Program-made: the position numbers and the translations under genes | Assembly: GCF_900116715.1 (NCBI RefSeq) | Contig: NZ_FPBM01000001.1 | Location: 126,784 to 190,783, forward strand | Direction: 5' to 3' | DNA length: 64,000 nt | Source of the DNA: Polaromonas sp. YR568 | GTDB lineage: Bacteria > Pseudomonadota > Gammaproteobacteria > Burkholderiales > Burkholderiaceae_C | Shown: one piece after another, positions 32,332 to 40,389 of the stretch | Layout: every line of letters begins with the position of its first letter | How positions within the stretch are numbered: the first letter of the stretch is position 1 | Notes under the pieces: model-generated | What the model saw: the letters and a program-made list of their open reading frames with translations, nothing else | Database searches by the model: none | Told to the model about the DNA's origin: nothing

Positions 32332-32802
32332 TCAGTCCTGTTCCCAGGGCAGGCCCCGGAAGCGCCAGCCGTCGGCCACACCGCGATGCTGCTGCGCATC
32401 GATCTCGCCTTCAAAGCCTTCGAGCACGTTGTAGACCTGCGTGAAACCGGCCTTGGCTGCCGCCTCTGCCGCCAGCGCCGAGCGCTTGCCGCTGCGGCAC
32501 AGCAAAAGCACCACGGCCTCCTTGCCGCCCACCTTGGCTTCAAGCTCACGCACAAAGCGCGGGTTGCGCGTCAGCGCCGTGCCGGTGGCCCAGGCCACAT
32601 GAAGGCTGCCGGGCACATGGCCGACAAACTTGCGCTCTTCACCCGAGCGCACGTCGACCAGCAAGGCCTCGCCCGACGAAAAAAGCTGCCATGCGAGTTG
32701 TGGCGGCACACCGCCGGCATAGGGCAAGCCAGCTTGCTGCGCGGCTTCGCGCGCCTCTTCCAGCGCCTGAGGCAAAACCAGTTCGGATGTTTCAGAAGGC
32801 AT
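32332..32802 (-). CDS. Single-domain rhodanese (sulfurtransferase)
   Basis: 156 residues: rhodanese domain with active-site loop CRSGKRS (Cys about 102) preceded by VVLLL and an upstream SGEALLVDVRSGEER segment. The loop length fits a sulfane-sulfur (not phosphatase) enzyme. First gene of the operon rhodanese-epsC-xre-encapsulin-desulfurase; it probably passes sulfane sulfur to or from the desulfurase persulfide. Rhodanese is a known neighbour of family 2A encapsulins. Confidence 0.9.
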   Translation of the reverse strand: MPSETSELVLPQALEEAREAAQQAGLPYAGGVPPQLAWQLFSSGEALLVDVRSGEERKFVGHVPGSLHVAWATGTALTRNPRFVRELEAKVGGKEAVVLLLCRSGKRSALAAEAAAKAGFTQVYNVLEGFEGEIDAQQHRGVADGWRFRGLPWEQD

Positions 32803-33019
32803 CGTCGTTCCCTGAGCAGTCGTTCAAAGTTGTTTCCATACAGCCCGGATCAGCCGCCATTTCGATGGGGATGGGCAGCAGCCGGGGCCCATGAAACGGA
32901 CTCTAGGTGGCGCGATTCAAAACGCCAAAGAATAAAAACGAGCTTCTTAAAACCGAAATCATCTTTAAGACCGAGGTGCGCCAAAGCGCGCAGGCACTGT
33001 CAGTCGATCAGCAGGCAAC

Positions 33020-33040
33020 TGCATCGAATGCAGCAGCCGG
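33020..33040 (+). promoter_or_regulatory. Upstream activator box for a sigma-54 enhancer-binding protein (site 1)
   Basis: TGC-N5-ATGCAGCAGCCGG, overlapping the inverted repeats CTGCAT-CGA-ATGCAG (33019-33033) and AGCAG-CCGGG-CTGCT (33032-33046). The same string occurs before the haloperoxidase-like gene. The gap to the sigma-54 promoter is 44 bases. Confidence 0.6.
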
Positions 33041-33084
33041 GCTGCTTAAACCCGCGAAATCCCCCGAAATAGGCCCTGAATCAC

Positions 33085-33100
33085 TGGCATGGATGCTGCG
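33085..33100 (+). promoter_or_regulatory. Sigma-54 promoter of the sulfonate-type transport operon
   Basis: TGGCATGGATGCTGCG matches the -24/-12 consensus TGGCACG-N4-TTGCA, with GG and GC in exact spacing. The start codon at 33135 is 35 bases beyond it. An alternative in-frame ATG at 33093 lies inside the -12 element, which argues for the later start. Confidence 0.7.
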
Positions 33101-33134
33101 TTGTCGAGCGCGTCAACCACTCTCTCTTCATGCC

Positions 33135-34154
33135 ATGACCATCACTCGCTTCCTCGGCCTTGCCGCTTTGTCTCTCGGTTTGTTTGCCACGCAGGGCCAT
33201 GCCGCCCCACCGCTTGAGAAAACCGAAATCCGCTACCAGGGCTGGGCCGGCCAGGTCACCTGGATAGAGCTGGCCGAGGAGCTGGGCTACCTCGCACCGC
33301 TCAAGGCCAAGTGGGTGGGCAACACCATCAGCGGCCCGCAAGACATCCAGAGCGTGGTCACTGGCGACGTTGACCTGGGCGGCGCCTTCAACGGCGCGGT
33401 CGTCAAGCTGCTGGCCAAGAAGGCGCCGATCAAGGCCGTGCTGGGTTACTACGGCGTAGACGAGAACACTTACAGCGGCTACTACGTCAAAGACGACAGC
33501 CCCATCAAATCGGCGCGCGACCTGCTCGGCAAAAAGGTCGCGGTGAACACGCTGGGCGCCCACCATGAGTTCATGGTCCGTGAATACCTGGACCGCGCCA
33601 AGCTGAGCGACGCCGAGGCCAAGCAGGTGACCCTGGTGGTCACGCCGCCCGTCACCGGCGAGCAGGCGCTGCGCCAGGGCCATGTGGAGGTCACCACGCT
33701 GGGCGGCGTGCTGCGCGACAAGGCGCTGGAGCGCGGCGGTATACACCCGCTGTTTACCGACCGCGCTCTGTACGGCAACTTCACCGCGGGAACCATCGTC
33801 CTGCACAACAAATTCATCGAGCAAAACCCCAACACCAGCCGCCACCTGGTGTCGGCGCTGGCACGCTCCATCGAGTGGGCCCGCAACACACCGGCCGCCG
33901 AGGTGCGTGCGCGCTTTGTCAAAGTCATTGAAGCCCGCAAGCGCGCCGAAAGTGCCGACACCATCCAGTACTGGAAAAGCACCGGCGTGGCGGGAACCGG
34001 CGGCGTGATCAAAGACAGCGAACTGCAGATCTGGATCAACTGGCTGGTCAAGGACGGCCTGCTCAAGCCCGGCCAGGTCAAGCCCGCAGACCTCTACACC
34101 AACGCCTTCAACCCCTACTTCAACAACGCCGAAAAACTGGCGGCCGCCAAATGA
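33135..34154 (+). CDS. Sulfonate/sulfur-compound ABC transporter, periplasmic binding protein (SsuA/TauA-like)
   Basis: 339 residues from the ATG at 33135, giving signal peptide MTITRFLGLAALSLGLFATQGHA. The mature protein follows the NMT1/SsuA fold: EKTEIRYQGWAGQVTWIELAEELGYL, then GPQDIQSVVTGDVDLGGAFNGAVVKLLAKKAPIKAV. It delivers a sulfonate, sulfone or aryl sulfur compound to the membrane complex encoded next. It overlaps the ATPase gene by ATGA. The monooxygenase downstream suggests the ligand is cleaved oxidatively for sulfite. The exact ligand is unknown. Confidence 0.88.
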   Translation: MTITRFLGLAALSLGLFATQGHAAPPLEKTEIRYQGWAGQVTWIELAEELGYLAPLKAKWVGNTISGPQDIQSVVTGDVDLGGAFNGAVVKLLAKKAPIKAVLGYYGVDENTYSGYYVKDDSPIKSARDLLGKKVAVNTLGAHHEFMVREYLDRAKLSDAEAKQVTLVVTPPVTGEQALRQGHVEVTTLGGVLRDKALERGGIHPLFTDRALYGNFTAGTIVLHNKFIEQNPNTSRHLVSALARSIEWARNTPAAEVRARFVKVIEARKRAESADTIQYWKSTGVAGTGGVIKDSELQIWINWLVKDGLLKPGQVKPADLYTNAFNPYFNNAEKLAAAK

Positions 34155-35005
34155 GCACCGCCAAGATCCGTTTTGAAAACGTCAGCAAGGAGTTCACCGT
34201 GCGCGCGGACGACGGCGGCGCCGCAAAGCGCTTTGTCGCGGTGCATGACGTCACGCTGGAGGTGAAGCCGGGCGAATTCCTGGTGCTGGTCGGGCCCAGC
34301 GGCTGCGGCAAGTCGACGCTGCTCGATTTGCTGGCCGGCCTGGCGCTGCCCACCAGCGGCCGCGTGCTGATCGACGGCAAACCCGTGACAGGCCCGGCGC
34401 GTGACCGCGGCGTGGTGTTCCAGCAATACGCCCTCTTCCCCTGGCTGAGCGCACTCGACAACGTGGCCTTCGGCCTGGAAGTTGCAGGCGTGGGCAAGCG
34501 TGCCCGGCGTGAGAAGGCCGCGCACTACCTGGCGCTGGTGGGCCTGACCGACTTTGCCAACCGCTTTCCGCATGAGCTCTCGGGCGGCATGAAGCAGCGC
34601 GTGGCCATTGCGCGCAGCCTGGCTTACGAGCCCGAGGTGCTGCTGATGGACGAGCCTTTCGCCGCACTTGACGCACAGACGCGTGAAACGTTGCAGGAAG
34701 AGCTGGTCGAGATCTGGCAACGCACCGGCAAGACGATTGTGTTTATCACCCACGGCATCGACGAAGCCGTGGTGCTGGGCCAGCGCGTGGCGATCATGAC
34801 CACGCGGCCCGGCCGCATCAAGCAGATCGTGGACATCCCCGAATCCCTGCGGGCCGACACCGACGACGTGCGCTCGCTGCCGCTCTTTGGCGAGCTGCGC
34901 CACGAGATCTGGTCGCTGCTGCATGACGAAGTCGCCTCGGCCCGCCAGGAGCGCCGTGCGCGCATTGCCTCACAACCCGAAAAGAAAGAACACGCCCATG
35001 TCTGA
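34151..35005 (+). CDS. Sulfonate-type ABC transporter ATPase (SsuB/TauB-like)
   Basis: 284 residues. Walker A GPSGCGKST (about 50-58), Q-loop FQQYALFPW, signature LSGGMKQR, Walker B LLMDEPFAALD, H-loop FITHG. The subfamily pattern (SPYxxxPW-like Q-loop and the YEPEVLLMDEPF segment) is nitrate/sulfonate/taurine type. ATG overlaps the previous stop, and its end overlaps the permease start by 8 bases, so all three transporter genes are translationally coupled. Confidence 0.92.
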   Translation: MSTAKIRFENVSKEFTVRADDGGAAKRFVAVHDVTLEVKPGEFLVLVGPSGCGKSTLLDLLAGLALPTSGRVLIDGKPVTGPARDRGVVFQQYALFPWLSALDNVAFGLEVAGVGKRARREKAAHYLALVGLTDFANRFPHELSGGMKQRVAIARSLAYEPEVLLMDEPFAALDAQTRETLQEELVEIWQRTGKTIVFITHGIDEAVVLGQRVAIMTTRPGRIKQIVDIPESLRADTDDVRSLPLFGELRHEIWSLLHDEVASARQERRARIASQPEKKEHAHV

Positions 35006-35852
35006 GATTGCCCTGAACGCGGGAACACATGCCACCGCCCAGCAAGCACTGCTGCTGAAAACGCCACCGGTCTGGCTGCGGCTTTACCACCAGTTGGCCA
35101 ACGCCACCTGGCGCTCCGGCCTGATCGTCGCGCTGGCCTTGCTGTGGGAGCTGGCGCCGCGGCTCGGCCTGACCGACCCGACCTTCCTGCCGCCGCTGAG
35201 CGAAGTACTGGCCGCCGGCTGGACGCTGGCGTTGAACGGCCAGCTCTGGGAACACACTTCCATCAGCCTGGCGCGCTCGCTGGGCGGCTTGCTTCTGGCC
35301 ATTGTGCTGGCCATTCCGCTGGGCCTGGCCATAGGCTGGTACCAGCGCCTGGGCAATGCGCTGAATCCGCTGATCGAGCTGCTGCGCAACACCGCACCGC
35401 TGGCCCTGCTGCCGGTATTCCTCTTGCTGCTGGGTATTGGCGAGGTGTCCAAGGTCTCCATCGTGGTCTACGCCTGCGCCTGGCCGCTCTTGCTCAACAC
35501 CATCTCGGCGGTGCGGCAGGTTGACCCGCTGCTGGTGAAATCGGCGCGCACCATGGGTGCGACATCTCGCCAGCTGTTCCTCAAAGTGATACTGCCGGCG
35601 TCTGTACCGACCATCTTTGTGGGCATACGACTGGCGGCTGCCTCCGCCATGCTGGTGCTGATCGCCGCCGAGATGGTGGGCGCCAAGGCCGGGCTGGGCT
35701 ACCTGATCATTTACGCCCAGTTCAGCTTCCTGATTGCCGACATGTACTTCGGGATCATCGCCATCACCGCCATAGGCGTAGCAGTGAACTTTGCGCTGCA
35801 GAAGCTGGAGAGCCACTTCACCGCATGGAAGCCGGCGCCTGCCCGCCACTAA
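34998..35852 (+). CDS. Sulfonate-type ABC transporter permease (SsuC/TauC-like)
   Basis: 284 residues from the ATG at 34998. About six transmembrane helices (first about 38-55). The EAA-loop is visible as VDPLLVKSARTMGATSRQLFLKVILPASVPTIFVGIRLA, the coupling segment to the ATPase. It is in the inner membrane. The LLM monooxygenase gene follows after 48 bases. Confidence 0.92.
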   Translation: MSEIALNAGTHATAQQALLLKTPPVWLRLYHQLANATWRSGLIVALALLWELAPRLGLTDPTFLPPLSEVLAAGWTLALNGQLWEHTSISLARSLGGLLLAIVLAIPLGLAIGWYQRLGNALNPLIELLRNTAPLALLPVFLLLLGIGEVSKVSIVVYACAWPLLLNTISAVRQVDPLLVKSARTMGATSRQLFLKVILPASVPTIFVGIRLAAASAMLVLIAAEMVGAKAGLGYLIIYAQFSFLIADMYFGIIAITAIGVAVNFALQKLESHFTAWKPAPARH

Positions 35853-35900
35853 ACACCTGATTGACTGACATACAGACTGACAGAAACAGAAAGACATCTC

Positions 35901-37253
35901 ATGACACAACGCAAACTGCGCCTGGGCGCTTTCATCATGGCCACCGGCCATCACATCGCCGCCTGGCGGCATCCCGGCTCACAAGTGGATTCGGGCGTCA
36001 ACATCGACCACTACATCGAGGTGGCCCAGATCGCCGAGCGCGGCCTCTTTGACCAGGTCTTTGTGGCCGACAGCCCAGGCATGGCTTTTCACGGCGACGA
36101 CGAAGCCTTCAGCCGCCAGGGCCGGGTGTCTTACTTTGAACCGGTGACTTTGTGGGCTGCGCTCTCGGCCGTGACCAAACACGTCGGCTTTGTGGCAACA
36201 GCATCGACCACCTATGAAGACCCCTTCCTGCTGGCGCGCAAGTTCTCCTCGCTCGACCACCTGAGCAAGGGCCGCGCCGCCTGGAACGTAGTGACCACGG
36301 GCGCTGACAACGTGTACGGCAACTTTGGCCTGGACAAGCACCCCGAGCCCGCCGTGCGCTATGAGCAGGCCCATGAATTCATCGATGTGGTCAAGGGCCT
36401 GTGGGACAGCTTTGAAGACGACGCCTTCTTCCGCGACCCGGCATCAGGCAAATACTTCGACCCGGCCAAGGTGCATGCGATCAACCACTCGGGCAAGTAC
36501 TTCAAGGTCAGCGGCCCGCTGAACCTGGAGCGCCCGCCGCAGGGCTACCCGGTGATCGTGCAGGCAGGTTCGTCCGAGCCCGGCCGTGAGCTGGCCGCGG
36601 CGTCGGCCGAAGCCATTTTCACCGCCTGGACCAGCCTGGCCGAGGCGCAGGCTTTCTACCGCGATGTGAAGGGGCGGCTGGCCAAATACGGCCGCCGGCC
36701 CGAGCAATTGCTGGTGCTGCCCGGCATCTCCCCAGTGGTCGGCCGCACGCAGGCAGAAGCCGACGCCAAGTGGGCCGAGCTGCAAAAGCTGATCCACCCC
36801 TCCGTGGGCCTGAACACGCTGCACACCTTCTGGCCCGGTGAAGATTTGTCGAAGTGGGACCTGGACGCGCCGCCGCCCTACATCCCCGAGCCGCCGCCCG
36901 GGCAAAACAGCCGCGCCCATGTGGTGCTGGAGCTGGCCCGGCGCGACAAGCTCACCGTGCGCCAGCTCTATGAATACCTGGCCGGCGCGCGCGGCCACTG
37001 GGTGGTGGTGGGCACGCCGCAAACCATTGCCGACAAGATGCAGGAGTGGTTTGAAAACGGCGCGGCCGACGGCTTTAACGTGATGCCGCCGGTGCTGCCT
37101 GAGTCGCTCAATGATTTTGTCGAGCTGGTGATTCCAGAGTTGCAGCGGCGCGGCCTCTTTCGCACCGAATACGAAGGCAGCACCCTGCGCGAAAACCTGG
37201 GCCTGGACCGGCCGGCCAACCAGTTCACCGTCAAGGCGCAAAAGGTCGCCTGA
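35901..37253 (+). CDS. FMNH2-dependent monooxygenase, NtaA/SnaA/DszA (bacterial-luciferase) family
   Basis: 450 residues, the size of NtaA/DszA enzymes rather than the shorter SsuD. Features: LGAFIMATGHHIAAWRHP at the start, DHLSKGRAAWNVVTTG (the NtaA-type flavin region, about 118-133), GYPVIVQAGSSEPGRELAA, and GTPQTIADKMQEWFENGAADGFNV. Such enzymes oxidise sulfones, nitrilotriacetate or related compounds with FMNH2 from a separate reductase. Placed last in a sulfonate-type transporter operon, it probably desulfurises the imported substrate. No flavin reductase is in the operon; the FMN reductases at 26152 and 27438 are possible suppliers. A strong terminator follows. Confidence 0.87.
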   Translation: MTQRKLRLGAFIMATGHHIAAWRHPGSQVDSGVNIDHYIEVAQIAERGLFDQVFVADSPGMAFHGDDEAFSRQGRVSYFEPVTLWAALSAVTKHVGFVATASTTYEDPFLLARKFSSLDHLSKGRAAWNVVTTGADNVYGNFGLDKHPEPAVRYEQAHEFIDVVKGLWDSFEDDAFFRDPASGKYFDPAKVHAINHSGKYFKVSGPLNLERPPQGYPVIVQAGSSEPGRELAAASAEAIFTAWTSLAEAQAFYRDVKGRLAKYGRRPEQLLVLPGISPVVGRTQAEADAKWAELQKLIHPSVGLNTLHTFWPGEDLSKWDLDAPPPYIPEPPPGQNSRAHVVLELARRDKLTVRQLYEYLAGARGHWVVVGTPQTIADKMQEWFENGAADGFNVMPPVLPESLNDFVELVIPELQRRGLFRTEYEGSTLRENLGLDRPANQFTVKAQKVA

Positions 37254-37301
37254 TGCCCGTTTAAACCAATTGCTCCGTGTCCCAGTGGGTGGGATTTTCA
37301 G

Positions 37302-37334
37302 GGCCTGCGGTTTCACGCCGCAGGCCTTTTTTTT
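37302..37334 (+). terminator. Rho-independent terminator of the sulfonate operon
   Basis: Perfect 9-bp stem GGCCTGCGG/CCGCAGGCC with loop TTTCACG followed by eight T residues (37327-37334). It separates this operon from the convergent tauD-like gene. Confidence 0.93.
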
Positions 37335-37345
37335 CGCACGTGCTT

Positions 37346-38299
37346 TTAAGCAGCGACAGGCACCGGCGCTGCCGGGCTCTTGCCGGCGCCATCAGGCTGC
37401 ACAGCCTTTCCATGCAACACTGAGCGCCGGCCATCGACGCTGACAGGCACATCGCCCGCCAACGTCACGCGGCGCACCACGCGGTGCTGGTCGCCGTAGT
37501 CGTTGATGGCGTAATGCTGCGTGGCGCGGTTGTCCCAGATCACCACGTCGCCCTGTGTCCAGCGCCAGCGCACGGTGTTCTCCAGGCGGATGATGTGCTC
37601 CTGCAGCACCGACAGCAGGTGTTGCGAGTCGGTGCTGGAGTAACCCACCAGCTTCTTGACGAAATGGCCCAGCACCAGCGCGCGCTCACGGGTTTCAGGG
37701 TGCACGCGCACCACCGGGTGCTCGGCTTCATGCAGGGTGCGGGTGAAGACCTCGCGGTAGTGCTTCGCACCTTCGTCAGAGATATCTTTCTCCGGGCGAT
37801 GCGCGGCGTAGTCGTAATCGTTGCCGTGCACGGCCCAAAGCTTGTCGGCCAGCTCGCGCAGCGCCGGCGGCAGGCCCTGGTAGGCAGCGGCCGTATTGGC
37901 CCAGACCGTGTCGCCGCCCCAGGGCGGGATCACCACGCCGCGCAGCACAGAGATCTTGGGCGGCGCCACCGCAAAGGTTACGTCGGTATGCCAGGAGTTG
38001 GCGCGGCCGCCGTGGGCCGAGTCCAGCTCCAGGATATAACCCGTGCCCTGGCGCGAGGGCACCGTCGGGTGCGGCACCGGATCGCCCAGCCGCTGCGCGA
38101 ACGCCTCTTGCGCCGCATCGTCCAGATGCTGCTGGCCGCGCAGAAAAAGCACCTTGTGTTTGAGCAACGCCTGGTTGAGCGCGACCACGGTGTCGCCGGA
38201 GATTTCGGCCGACAAGCGCAGGCCGCGCACTTCAGCGCCAATGCGGCCGGCGACCGGCGTGATGTCAAGAACAGGAGGGGATGAATGAACTTGGGTCAT
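37346..38299 (-). CDS. TauD/TfdA-family alpha-ketoglutarate dioxygenase
   Basis: 317 residues from the ATG at 38299. Fe(II) triad: WHTDVTF (His and Asp about 103-105) and RATQHYAINDYG (His about 258), with the 2-oxoglutarate-binding Arg in HRVVRRVTL. The N-terminus ITPVAGRIGAEVRGL is the TauD/sulfatase pattern. It probably hydroxylates a sulfonate or alkyl sulfate so that sulfite or sulfate is released. Located between the sulfonate operon and the haloperoxidase-like gene, transcribed with the latter (63-base gap). Whether the substrate is taurine itself is unknown. Confidence 0.88.
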   Translation of the reverse strand: MTQVHSSPPVLDITPVAGRIGAEVRGLRLSAEISGDTVVALNQALLKHKVLFLRGQQHLDDAAQEAFAQRLGDPVPHPTVPSRQGTGYILELDSAHGGRANSWHTDVTFAVAPPKISVLRGVVIPPWGGDTVWANTAAAYQGLPPALRELADKLWAVHGNDYDYAAHRPEKDISDEGAKHYREVFTRTLHEAEHPVVRVHPETRERALVLGHFVKKLVGYSSTDSQHLLSVLQEHIIRLENTVRWRWTQGDVVIWDNRATQHYAINDYGDQHRVVRRVTLAGDVPVSVDGRRSVLHGKAVQPDGAGKSPAAPVPVAA

Positions 38300-38362
38300 G
38301 GGGTGCCTTTCGTTGGGGGAAATAAGAGGAAGTGGCAAGAGGACGTGACGCAGGCCGCGTGT

Positions 38363-40195
38363 TCAGACAATGGCTCGCGTACCGTCGAAACGCGTGAAAG
38401 AAAAACCTTCAAAGGGCTCACGAAAGCTGGCCTTCTGTTCGCGCAGCAGGCTGATGACCAGCGCCTCACCCTGGGCATAAGAGGCTGCCGCGTCTGAGCG
38501 CCAGTGGATGCCGGCCCACGATCGCCCGGAGCCGTAGTTCAGTGCCAGCTTGTTGAGTTCGCCGCCTATGGTCAGCGGCGGGCCCTGGTAAGGGATCAGC
38601 CGCGTCGGGTCGGCCGGGTCGGGTTGCACCGGGTTGGGAAACGGCCGCGACTCGTCATAAAAGGCCTTGAGCAGCGTGGCCGTGACCGCGCCGATGATGG
38701 CGGCACCGCCCGGGTAGGAGGAATGGATGGGCGCGCCTTCGGGGTAGACGTGCGAGAGCAGAAAGCTGCCGTTCTTTGCGCGGCTGCGTTCCAGCGCCTG
38801 CGAGCCCAGCAGCGCCGCGTGGACCGGGTAGTCGCTGACGCCATTGGCCAGCCGGTGATGCACCAGGCCACCAAATGCTTCAGGCCGCAGCACGCGCTGG
38901 GCATACCACTTCTGGTAGTAGTTGATGCGGATGCCCAGCGAAGCGGCCAGCGAAAGAATCGACTGGAAGTAAGCCGCGCCGAAGGTGCCGGAGGCGCCGC
39001 CCTGCGTCTTCGACGTCAGATAGGGATTGTTGGGCGCCAGTGGAATCTGCGCCCCTGAATAGATTCCGCCGTAGCCCGCATCGGCGGACGCCGGCGTGCT
39101 GAGCAGCTGGTTGCCGATGTAACTGAAGGCTGCCGCGGCATGGGCGTAGGTGGCCAGGTCGCGCCCGGTAGCGATATAGCGCAGGGTCGGGTCCTGGGTG
39201 ATTCGCCCGCGCGGCGCATTGCCGTTTTGCACATGCAGCCATTCATCGTAGTTCGTCAAAAACTCGTTGGCCGGGGTGTAGGTGCGAATGCGGGCAGACA
39301 GGCTCTGCGGCCCGAAGGGCACGTCGCGGTACAGGAACTGCGAAATCACCGGACCGTCCACCACGCCCGGCGGTGTGGCCCAGCGGCCGGTGCGGCCGCT
39401 GGGGTCCTTCGCATCGACATAAAACGCCGCGCCGCGAAACAGGGTCTGCGGTGTCACGCGGCCGTTGATTTTGGGGCCATTAAAATCCGGCGCGCGGCTG
39501 AGCTCTTCGGCGGCCAGCAACACGTCCTTGTGGGTCGTGCCCTCGCGGTATTCGCTTAGGGGCACGTCGCGCAGCAGTGATTTCCAGTACAGCTCAATGG
39601 CCTCACTGGCGCGGGCCGCGCTGGCCAGTGCAGGGGCAGGCGGCAAGCTGAATTGCCCGGCGTTCAGCCCGTCAAGGCTGACGGCCAGCGTGCCCACCGG
39701 GTTGAGCAACTTGCGCGTGCCGCCTAGCGGGATCTTCTCGAAGTCGGCCGGCTCGCGCGACGCAAATGCTGCGGTGGCAAGTTTCCATGCGGCCGGGTCC
39801 ACCTCGCCGCGGGCGTTGTGCGGCAAAGCGCGGCTATCCGAACCTATCCGGTCCGGGTAGCGGTCTTCATCGCCATTGGTGGGATGCGGCGGGACGGGCA
39901 CCTCGGCGTTGGCCCTGGCTAGATCGGTACGCAAGGCCAATGTGCGCTGGCGAAAGCGTTCGTCATAGGCATCGGCCGCCGTGGCACTGCCTTGTGCTGC
40001 CTGTGCCGCCGCGGGCAGCGCGGTCAACAGCAGTGACGGGGCCGCGGCTCCGGTGGCCAGGCCGGCGAGGCTGGCGCCGGCCTGGCCCAGAAAACCTCGC
40101 CGTGGGACGCTCTGCGGTGCGCCGCCGGAATCGCCAGCGCTTGTTGTGGTCGTTGGGGTTGTTGGGCTTGTTTTGGTCGTGGTGTTCTGAGACAT
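38363..40195 (-). CDS. Tat-exported vanadium-dependent haloperoxidase homologue (altered active site)
   Basis: 610 residues. A long Thr/Ser/Asn-rich N-terminus precedes a Tat signal (PRRGFLGQAG, 31-40). C-terminal PAP2/haloperoxidase core: Lys429 and Arg437 (KWYAQRVLRPEAFGG), Arg558 and His564 (GRSWAGIHWRSD) correspond to the vanadate-binding Lys, Arg, Arg and axial His. The central PSGH motif is instead PGGA (495-498), so the Ser and the acid-base His are missing. Activity may be phosphatase-like, peroxidative without halogenation, or lost. A sigma-54 promoter lies 50 bases upstream, tying it to the sulfur regulon. Confidence 0.85.
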   Translation of the reverse strand: MSQNTTTKTSPTTPTTTTSAGDSGGAPQSVPRRGFLGQAGASLAGLATGAAAPSLLLTALPAAAQAAQGSATAADAYDERFRQRTLALRTDLARANAEVPVPPHPTNGDEDRYPDRIGSDSRALPHNARGEVDPAAWKLATAAFASREPADFEKIPLGGTRKLLNPVGTLAVSLDGLNAGQFSLPPAPALASAARASEAIELYWKSLLRDVPLSEYREGTTHKDVLLAAEELSRAPDFNGPKINGRVTPQTLFRGAAFYVDAKDPSGRTGRWATPPGVVDGPVISQFLYRDVPFGPQSLSARIRTYTPANEFLTNYDEWLHVQNGNAPRGRITQDPTLRYIATGRDLATYAHAAAAFSYIGNQLLSTPASADAGYGGIYSGAQIPLAPNNPYLTSKTQGGASGTFGAAYFQSILSLAASLGIRINYYQKWYAQRVLRPEAFGGLVHHRLANGVSDYPVHAALLGSQALERSRAKNGSFLLSHVYPEGAPIHSSYPGGAAIIGAVTATLLKAFYDESRPFPNPVQPDPADPTRLIPYQGPPLTIGGELNKLALNYGSGRSWAGIHWRSDAAASYAQGEALVISLLREQKASFREPFEGFSFTRFDGTRAIV

Positions 40196-40243
40196 GAAGG
40201 CCTTGAAAAATAGACGAATGAGTGAACGGTGTCATTCAGCTAT

Positions 40244-40259
40244 TGCAGAAGGCATGCCA
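40244..40259 (-). promoter_or_regulatory. Sigma-54 promoter of the haloperoxidase-like/tauD-like genes
   Basis: On the minus strand TGGCATGCCTTCTGCA, again TGGCATG-N4-CTGC with canonical GG/GC spacing, identical in its fixed positions to the promoter at 33085. The expected transcript start is near 40233, about 38 bases before the ATG at 40195. Confidence 0.72.
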
Positions 40260-40292
40260 AAGAAATCGGCCTGTATCGAGAGGATCTGGCGT

Positions 40293-40313
40293 CCGGCTGC
40301 TGCATAACAAGCA
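40293..40313 (-). promoter_or_regulatory. Upstream activator box (site 2)
   Basis: Minus-strand TGC-N5-ATGCAGCAGCCGG, sharing all fixed bases with site 1 at 33020. Gap to the sigma-54 promoter is 33 bases, one helical turn shorter than at site 1. Confidence 0.6.
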
Positions 40314-40389
40314 CCGCCATGACGGATGGCAGCAGTGCGCCCATCACCTTGCGCAAAATGCAGCAGCGCAAGGGCCGCTGGGCAGTGGG

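Larger units (their letters stand above)
32803..33134. other. Divergent control region between the encapsulin and sulfonate-uptake operons
   Basis: 332 bases. It holds a partial activator box GCAGCAGCCGG (32875-32885), a full box (33020-33040) and a sigma-54 promoter (33085-33100) pointing right. I see no clear sigma-54 or sigma-70 motif for the leftward encapsulin operon. A reading frame spanning the region is not credible as protein. Confidence 0.6.

Noticed and set aside
32907-33134. N-terminal extension of the substrate-binding protein
   Set aside because: The sigma-54 promoter lies inside the extension and the later ATG gives a clean signal peptide.
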